Source of the DNA: Verticillium longisporum
Lineage: Eukaryota > Ascomycota > Sordariomycetes > Glomerellales > Plectosphaerellaceae
Direction: 5' to 3'
Length of the DNA stretch: 64,000 nucleotides
Assembly (NCBI GenBank): GCA_019188255.1
Contig: JAETXT010000009.1
Span: forward strand, 1,674,001 to 1,738,000
A program made the position numbers and the translations under genes. Shown here in pieces: positions 56,191 to 64,000 of this stretch (its first letter is position 1; every line of letters begins with the position of its first letter). Under the pieces are notes generated by a model. That model ran no database searches. It was not told the origin of the DNA and worked only from the letters and a program-made list of their open reading frames with translations.

Positions 56191-59100
56191 TTAGTCCTCC
56201 TCGAAGAAGTCGTTGTCGTCAAAGTCACCCGCGTGCGCATCCGAGTCATACGAGCTGGGCTGCATCATCGGAGGCGTCGCTGGGTGGCTCTGACTCTGGC
56301 TCTGGCGGCGCGGCGGGGTGCTATCGCCTTGCAAGCTGGTCTGCGGCATCTTCTGTGCCTGCTTCGCCGTGACAGAGGGTTTGCGCGAACGTTGTGCGAG
56401 CTCAGCTGAAGTCAAACGGCGGCCGGTGTTGTTGAAAGCAGTAGGCTGGCTCGCTGCGGGGTTGGGTGAACGGGTCTGGGGTAGATTGGAAGCCGGCGGA
56501 GTGAGCAATCCACCGAGGAAGCTGCTGGGCATCTGAGAGCTGGTCGACCGCGATGGCGTCGAGTTGTTCCTCGAGGCAGGGCCTGCTGGCGACGACATGA
56601 CGCCCGAAATGCTTCGGTAGCTTGGCTGTTGTTGCTGCTGCTGCTGCTGGGACTTGCGCCAGTTTCCCCAAGCGGCAGCGAAGGGGCTAACAGCCTGTGC
56701 CATACGAGGAGAAGCGGCCTGTAGCAGGTTGATGGCCGAGCCGCCGTTCAGAGCACGCTCTCGTTCCTGCTCTTCCATCTGGAGGTTGGCCTTGAGACGG
56801 ATGGCAGCGTCCTTCACGGCCTCGCGGTTATAATCTTCGCCAGAGAGGGCAGCGATAATGTCCTGAAGGTCGGCGTGCCTGACAGCGAGAAGCTCACGCA
56901 GCCAGGTGATCTCGTCGTCCCGCTTGGAAATCTTGGTTGGCGCTTCAGGATCCAGCTTCTCGATGTTCTGCTCGAGTTCCTCAATGCGCTGTTCGCGCGC
57001 CTGCAGCTGCTCCTGGAGCACCATGATTGATTCACGGAGCGCCTGCGGCGAGATCTTCTCCGGCAGTCCCATGGACTTCGCAGCCGGCGTGGGCGCGGTC
57101 GTGACCTGGGCTGCAGCACCAGTAGAGACAGGGGCAGCGAAATTGGGCTGCGCCTGCTCGACAACAGGCGACTTGGCGCGCTTGGCAGCTGCAAGAGCAG
57201 CTTCCTTGGCAATCTCGAGCTTCTCTTCGAGATGGGCGACGCGGTCTTGAAGATGCTCCGTCTTAGACGCGGAGAAGCTGAGACGCTCAAGTAGGTGCTG
57301 TTCAGCCTTCTGGGCCTCTTCGACAGTGTTGCCCAGCTGCATAGCGTGGCGGGTGTGCAGGTCCTCGACCTCATTCTGATGCTTCTCCTTGAGCTGCTCA
57401 ATCTCAGTTGTCTTGGTTGTCTGGGCTTCCTCGACGAGCATCTCCGCCTGCGCCTTGGCTGACTCGACATCAACATTGGCCTGGTCAAGTTCGGCCTGGA
57501 GCTTGGAGATCTGCTCCTCAAGGTCGCGTCGAACATAATTGACTTGGTTGTTGGCCTCGTCAATCTCGGACTGCAGGGAACGGCGCGTGCGCTGAACCTC
57601 GCTGGCTCCAGACTCCCTGGCCTCCTCAAACTCGCGCTGGTGACGCATGGCCTTTTGCTCGAGCTTGTGGTTCTCAGTCCTCAACTCGGCGAGGAGAGCC
57701 TCCAGGCGGTTGCATTCGCCAACAGCACGCAGGCCCTGGCGTTCGCCGTTCTCAAGACGTTCAATCTCAGCCTCAAGACGCTCCCTAGTTCGGGCCTCGG
57801 CTTGGAGTCTAGCATCGAGAACCTCTTGGCGGGCAACAAGTGTCTGCTCCCTCTTGGTCCTGCGGGAGTGTTCCTCAGTGATCTCGCGGGCTGCTGTGGT
57901 CATCTCCTCCTGCAAAGCCAGGAACTTGGAGCGCCAGCTCTCGCGTACCCTCTCGTTCTCTTGGAGCTGTGTTCCGAGAGTATCAAGGAACCTCTGCTGC
58001 TGCCTGTTCTCCTCGAGTGCGTGATCGAGCTCGTTGAGCTGGCGGCGAGAAGTCTCGGCCGCACGGTCAGTCTCAGCCTTGAAGTGCAGAGCTTCCTGTC
58101 GGGCCTCGCGGAGGTCGTGTTCAAGCACGTTGGTCCTCTTGATGAGCTCGGTCCTCGACTGGTTGCTGTTGTTCTGGTCCGCCTCGAGCAGCGACATGCG
58201 CATATTATTCTTGGCGCCCGACACCTCAATCGCCCTGATCCTTTGGTCACGCTCTTCAACAACCTCTCGAAGGCGGTTCTCCTCCTCAGAAGAGATGCGG
58301 AGCAGGCGCTGAACCTCGGAGAGTCTGTCCTCTGCGGAGCGTCGGGCTTGAAGCTCCTTCTCAGTTTGGGCCTCTTGCTGCTTAAGCTTTTCATCGAGAT
58401 CTACAAAACGTTGATCGTAGATGCTGCGGTTCATGATTTCGACCTCAAGACGGGTCTCTGCGGCCTGCAGATTCCGTTGAAGCTCCGCTGCCTGCTCTTC
58501 CGACTCACGGCGGCTGGTCGTTTCTTTATCAGCACGGTCCTTCTCCACGCGCAGGCGTTCTTCCAGATCGGCAATCTTGCTCTTGTATTCAGAGTCGGCA
58601 TCAGCCGTAATGGTGGGCTGCGCAACAGACGGCAGACGACGCTCGACAACATCCTCGATGATGCTGCGGAGCTCAGCACCATGGGGCTCCAAGGGCAGGC
58701 TCTGGCCAATCTGCTCCTTCATCTCAGCCAGCGCCCGCAGGACAACTTCCGAGGAAGCATCACCAGCAGAAGCAGATGTGGGGACGCCTCGCTGCTGCAT
58801 GGCGAAAGCGTCGAGAATGGTGGTACGGATCTGGTCCATCCTGCGATCCCGGCGGGGGCTCATTGACCGACGCAGGACCGGCTCCTCGTCTTCGTCATCG
58901 GCATCGCTCTCTTGCACTTCAGCGGACATACTGCGGCGCTCGCGACGAGCTGAGGTACCTGCCTGTGAAGCGAAGTGGCGTTCGATGGCGAGCAGCGTCT
59001 TTTCCAACGGTTGCAGGCGGGCCTCGAGGAGATCGCCGACAACATCGTTGACGCGTCCATCGAAGAATTGAACGCGCTGGCCGAGCTTCTCTTGCTCATC

Positions 59101-62100
59101 ATCGCTGAACGTACCATCCCAGTCGCTGTTGACAACGCCCTCGCTTCCGTTGAGGCGATGTACAGGAGCGTTAAATGACTGGGCACTCTGCGGAGGATCG
59201 ACGAAAGGATCCTCCAACTCGGTTGTGGGGATCGGCGGAGCCAGGTTCGGAAGCTGAAGGTATTTGCGAGGCTCAGGGCTGGACGCGTCCATAGTGGAAT
59301 GGGTTGCGGGCTGCAAGTGGAAGGGAGAAGAGTTGGTAACGTCGGCAATGGAGATGTGCCTGGTAGGACTGGGCTGAGCCCAGCGAGGCTCCTCGGCGGC
59401 CTGCTTGTTGACTCCCATCATAGGGTCGTTTTGGTTGAGGTGGTCCATGATGGCATCAATCTCCTCGAAAGTCGGTTCGTGCTCCGGGCCAGACTGGGGC
59501 AGCTCCTCGGAAACATCGTCGGCCCAGTTCGAGGTGCGACCATCGGGCGACAAACTTTGCGATGGCGGCAACTCGACCTCCTTGTGCGCCGGCTTGGGAG
59601 GCGATGCGAAACGAGACGCCTTGAGGCCCTTGGGCTTCGGTGGAGGCGAAGCAAAGCGGGAGGCCCCGAGTCCCCTGGACAGTACGGATTGCTCGATATG
59701 TTGCTCGAGAGGAATGTGGGCTGTCTTCTCTCCAAGAGGCTGCTCAAACACTGGCGTCGGCTCACGTGCGTCCTCGATCTGCTCCTCCTCCGCCTCAGCC
59801 ACAGCTTCATGAGCGTCAATAGCCTCGACCTGGTGAGTGGGAGGCTCAATAGTGGCCTCCCTGTCCCGGTCTTGCTCGTCTTCATCATCCTCAACATTGG
59901 ATTCGGGCTCCTCAACATTTTGCCAGGACCCGCCAGGAACGAACGCTTGGGCAGTAGCCGAGAGGCTCTTTTTGTGACCCCTCTTGAAGAAGTCTTGGCC
60001 GAAAGGTCGGGCATCATTGAACACTTGCGCGTCGTTCTTCCTTTCGAAGTCGAAGGGAGTCCAGTTCAGCTGATCTCTGCCGCCATCGGATGGACTTGTC
60101 GCCGTAATGGCCTTGGAGTCAACCATCTGTTCGGACACGCTGGTGGAAGACATTGTCGTGTCGCCGGGTGTCGCGTCGTCGTCGTCGCCGGAGCGCATGT
60201 CCACGGCGTCTTGCTCAACAGATGCTACGGGCTGGGCAAATGCAGGCCGGGGCGACGGCGTAGGCTCGGCAAAGCGAGGCACGTCATCGCCATCGTCTCT
60301 GGCCCCTTCCTGTCTCCGCTTGGGCCCCGCAGCATCGACGACACGGCCCACCTCATCAACCTCATATGCATTTCCCTTGGTTGGCTTAGGATCTCGGCTG
60401 GCTGGCGGGACGAGGGGAATGGCCTCCGACTCCTTTGAAGTCAGAGCTTCCGCAAGATTAATATTGCCAAAGATGGACTTAGGGCCAGCCGCAGCAGTAT
60501 GAGTGCCTGAAGCCTGTGGGCTGGTGAAGGCATCCTACAAGCCACCAGCAGGCGCGAAAGGAATCGCATCGGGACGGAACTCGGGCACAGACATCGAGAA
60601 GTACATGGTACCAGTGCCGGGCGAGAAAGGCGCCACGCCGGCATTCATGCTCGAAGAGAATGAAGGAGCACCAAACGAGTGGCCGGAGGGCGAGACTACG
60701 GATGGCACAAACGGCTCTGATTCCGCATGGAAGACTTGTGTCTGAACTGGTGGTTGGAAGGCAGTGTTGCCAAAGACAAATTGGCCACTGGTGTAAACTC
60801 CTTGCCAGGGTTGAATTTGAACTCGGGGGCCTTGACATTCAGTTTCGAGAGAGAAGGCTTGCTTGCGTGGCTCAGGCGTCGTTGGTTTCCTGCATTGGCG
60901 GTCACAGATGCAACCTCGCTCCACGGGTTGCTGGCGGTGCTAAAGTTACGCTGGTGCTGCTGCAAGATGTTGGCAAGGTGGAAATCTTGCACCGGCGTGC
61001 CCAAATTGCTAGGATTCGTCTCGATCTCAGCAGCGTCGTCTGCCTGCTGCGTTTCCATATCCTGCCAGGCATTGAAGCTGTTGCTGCCGTCGTGGTTTGC
61101 GTTGTCACGATGCTCGTCTTGGAAGTAGTTCTTCGTGAGCGAGTGACCCTGCTGTGGGGGCGAGGGTGCTGCAGCTCAGGCCCGTCTCCAATCTGAGTCG
61201 CAAAGTGCATTGGGGCCTGGAACTGCATCGATGCTTCTCTGCTGTGCATATAAGAGGGGTCCTCGGAGATGAGCCCGAGGGCAGAGAAACCAGCTCATCC
61301 GCGGCCCTTTCTTCGTTGTGGGGGCTGTAGTCATCGTGCTCGAGCTCATTACGCATCTGCTCCTCAAGATGGTACTCGGCGTCATCAATCTCAGCCTGCA
61401 GGTCATCATTGTTCGTGTTCGTGTTCGTGTTGTGAGGCTCCGGGGTTTTCGATGGGCTCTGGTTGATCGGCTCCTCGTCAACTTCCTGAACCTCTTGCAG
61501 GCGTGGCGACGCTCTCGCTGAGGGCTGCTGCGCCAGCTGCTGGTGTGGCATCATGGGGTATTGCAAGGACTGGTGACGCTGGTGCGCATGGTAAATGGGG
61601 CTGGCTGAATGGAAGCCATCGGGCGTGTAGGGCGACACAGGAGACAAGACACCGTGCAAAAGCGATGGCGAATCAATACGACCAGGTCCATGATGCATGG
61701 GCCAGCCAGCAAGCGAGGGTGAAGCATGGTGGCCTGGCGTGAAAGGGGAGTGCCCGCCTGCGAGAGAAGGCGACGCGTGATGGCCAGGCTGGAAAGGAGA
61801 ATGCCCCATGGGAATGGAAATGGACTGTCGCGGGTTGAACTTTGAAGCATGTCCGGGAGTGAAAGCTGGTGAAGCACTCGACGGCACGCCGGGGCTCTGG
61901 GCGGCAGAGGCCCGTCCGCCAGGCATGAAGTGCGAAGGAAACGGGAATCCAGGTATGGCGGGATTGCTCGAAGCCGACGACGTTGGCAGGGGAGGCGAGA
62001 AAGGTAGGGGCGGGTATTGCACGGAGGGCTGCCTGCTCATTCCAGACGCCGTCATGGCGGGAGACATTGATGGAGCAGGCGCAGGCTCTTCGTCGCCGAA

Positions 62101-63613
62101 AGAGACGCCCAGCGCACGTAGCTTGGCCTCTTGAAGCTCATTCACATAGTCCTTCCAGGCATTCAGGTCAGGCAGCGTAACCTTGAAATACCGATCTGCC
62201 CGTTCCTTGGAGAGGTCCTCGTCTGCGGGCCAAGTGTTTCGGCTCTGGGAGTATCCCTCCTCGGACTGGAGGCTACCTTGCGCGGCCTCGAGGTCGAATC
62301 CAGAAATATCATACCCGAGCTCGTCCCAAGAGGAGAACATGCGTTCTGTTTCGGCGGCTGTCAGAGGCATAGGAGCCCTGCCATCGGTGCCATGTTCATC
62401 ATCACGCGGCAGGAGGACTAGGATATTCTTGCCCTTCCAAGGAACCTTCTTCCTCAGCCTGGGCGTCAAAGTAGGCTCCTTGAAGGTGACTCTCGCCGGC
62501 GTTCGAGGCCCTACTGCGTCTACCTTTGCTATTGTTTTTGGCGGCGTCTGTGGCCTTTCCAGCGTGTCCTGTGATGAGATGGGCACGGAGAGATCGCTCA
62601 CAGCATCTAGGCTGGGCGTGTCGAGATCGGGAGACGTCATGTTGGCAAGAGGAGAACCGATGATGTGGTTCTTGGTTTCGGGCTTTAGGGTTTCGACGCT
62701 GGATCTTTTTCGGGGTGATGTGACGATGTGCGACGAGCAATGCGCGTGGCAGCGGCCGGCTTGGCACGGGGGTCTGAAGACTGTCCTTGTACAGAGGACC
62801 CTCTTCACCAGATCGCGAGCCGCTCAGCGAAGAGTGCTCGCTTCCGTCTTCTCCGTCACTGAGCCAGTGGCGACTTTCAGAGTTCTCGCCAGCGGTATGT
62901 TGACGGATCCAGTCCTCCGTCAGGCCGCGGGTTGGTCTTCGAACCCGATTGGCGAGGACTTGAGCGGCGCTCACGAAGCTGTCTGATTGAGCAACCTGTC
63001 CTGGAGCAAACTGGGGCGGTGGGCGCAGAAACGGGGTCTGGAAGGCTAGCTGATGGAGAGGCGAGTCCTCGGAAGGATCACTGCTGAAGCTCTCTCCGCG
63101 CAGATGATTACGGTCGCCCTGGGAGTATGGCGAGCCCCAGCTGGCGGTCACGAAGCGAGCTTCCTCGTCCTCGATTTCGTTGGGTGTAGACCTCAGAAGA
63201 TCTTGCGCCCGCCCAGGTAGCCTGGGCGCAGGGAGTGGCGGAAGAACTGGAGAGGAGCCGGCGTCTTGATCGTCGGCTGCTGTTGAGGCGGTCGACAAGG
63301 CAGGAGATGCCGGGGTTGGGTGAGGTGGCAGTTGGGCAGAGCCGCTGCCGTCCCGAGCGGAGGGACCGGGAGAGGGTGACGGGGATGCGTGGGAAGACGT
63401 CTTTGAGGAGGGCTGCAGGCGCGTGCAATGTCAGCAGTGAAAAGACTTTGGAATGTCCTGACCGGCCGTGTGTGGTCGGTCGGTCGGTCGGTCGGCGGAG
63501 AGTGCACTCACTGCAGCGAGCACAGCGCAGACGAGAGGCGAGTCGTCTGCAACTAATGCTCTTTCGTGGAAATGATGACCCTGTGCCGTGATCGGGATTC
63601 TCTCGACCAGCAA
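56191..63613 (-). CDS. very long coiled-coil protein (about 2,400 aa), reading frame broken several times
   Basis: The longest intact part is 60351-56191 (1,386 codons). It is acidic and disordered at first, then heptad-rich coiled coil from about 58900 to 56900 (for example RLRVEKDRADKETTSRRESE), then a Gln run (QQQQQQQQ, near 56640), Ser/Pro-rich sequence and an acidic end (DFDDNDFFEED). Upstream, the same protein can be followed through other minus frames to 63412: FVTASWGSPYSQGDRN; VPWKGKNILVLLPRDDEHG and LTAAETERMFSSWDELGYDI; KVTLPDLNAWKDYVNELQEA; SYMHSREASMQFQAP; FHLANILQQHQRNFSTASNP; GQFVFGNTAFQPPVQTQVFH. Frame changes are needed at about 62740, 61295, 61160 and 60805, and a TAG stands at 60537-60535. 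An in-phase intron 63511-63413 (GTGAGT...TGCAG) precedes. I found no ATG for the first exon, so the 5' end is unknown. The function is unrecognised; the coiled coils suggest a structural or tethering role. Confidence 0.72.
63474..63495. repeat. GGTC tetranucleotide repeat in the first intron of the coiled-coil gene
   Basis: Five tandem GGTC units within the proposed intron 63511-63413. Confidence 0.8.
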
Positions 63614-64000
63614 GCTGCAACGATCCAGCAGTTGACTGGGATGGGGGTTGGCAGACGGGACGAGGAGCGAGAGAGAGTCGGTGGCGTGGCGGAGGGAATG
63701 AATATAGGGGTTGAACCTCTGTCGCGACGCGCTCTGTCTCCGTCAGGTCGATGGGAAAAAAGTTGGCAGGCGCTGAAATGCTATGCTGAGTACAGGGGTT
63801 CAGGCGAGAACGGGCCAGGTGTGAGTATTACGAGATCACGGACAGAGGGGCATCGACGCGATGGAGCAACAGCTGGCAGCAGCTATATGCATCGGTGATG
63901 ACTCTGGATGACCGCGTCTGCAAATGCCGAACAGAGAGGATGGTCGTGAAAGACCGTCGAGCGACTGGGGGGGGGGACTGGTGGTGTCGACGACAAAGAA
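63614..64000. other. probable 5' flank of the long coiled-coil gene
   Basis: Presumed upstream region of the minus-strand gene. The candidate ATGs I checked in the needed frame (for example at 63892 and 63853) soon meet a stop. The true start may lie in an exon beyond, or be hidden by another sequence error. Confidence 0.45.

Noticed and set aside
57544..58866. A 440-codon plus-strand Leu-rich frame
   Set aside because: It lies antisense to the coiled-coil exon; Leu richness comes from reversed Glu/Lys codons.
59299..60438. A 379-codon plus-strand frame
   Set aside because: Antisense shadow of the acidic N-terminal part of the coiled-coil gene; no motif.

Overview
The window is nuclear DNA from a filamentous ascomycete (Pezizomycotina, probably Sordariomycetes and perhaps Hypocreales). 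The case rests on short GT-AG introns of about 50-190 bp, a fungal hybrid histidine kinase, a fungal highly reducing polyketide synthase (HR-PKS), a cerato-platanin, a fungal-type GATA factor, and long GC-rich intergenic spacers rich in microsatellites. I see no rRNA, CRISPR array or intact transposon. Gene models were spliced by hand by matching donor and acceptor sites to reading-frame continuity, so exon edges are inferences that agree with phase.

Layout. 1-23 kb: the 3' part of the mRNA export factor Rae1/Gle2 (+), a small unknown protein (-), a divergent PfkB/Mak32-like protein (+), homoserine kinase (-), a short GATA zinc-finger protein (+), a secreted cerato-platanin (+), a single-span membrane protein with a broken frame (-), a large single-span protein with an EGF-like ectodomain (-), and a signal-peptide/His-rich membrane protein with a broken frame (+). 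23-38 kb: an accessory block with one 11-exon HR-PKS (-) and an MFS transporter (+), separated by about 4.5 kb in which I find no gene. This looks like a minimal polyketide locus with synthase and exporter. 41-56 kb: a PAS/GAF hybrid histidine kinase (+), a Dabb protein (+), an Mpv17/PMP22-family membrane protein (-), the ER-Golgi protein Yif1 (-), and the alpha subunit of the SRP receptor (+). 56-63.6 kb: a very long coiled-coil protein (-).

Two themes stand out. First, the PKS has intact KS, AT, KR and ACP motifs but a degenerate nucleotide-binding loop in its enoylreductase (ER) segment and a vestigial methyltransferase segment, so its product should be less reduced and unmethylated unless a partner enzyme acts in trans. 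Second, several otherwise well-formed genes, including the SRP receptor, are interrupted by shifts that mostly fit one missing base each, often beside a short homopolymer. Six of the seven sites fit a missing base. This pattern fits assembly indel error better than independent pseudogene formation, although an in-frame TAG in the long coiled-coil gene is not explained that way.

Genes here are mostly unrelated housekeeping genes on both strands. Apart from the PKS and transporter, neighbours do not suggest a shared pathway.
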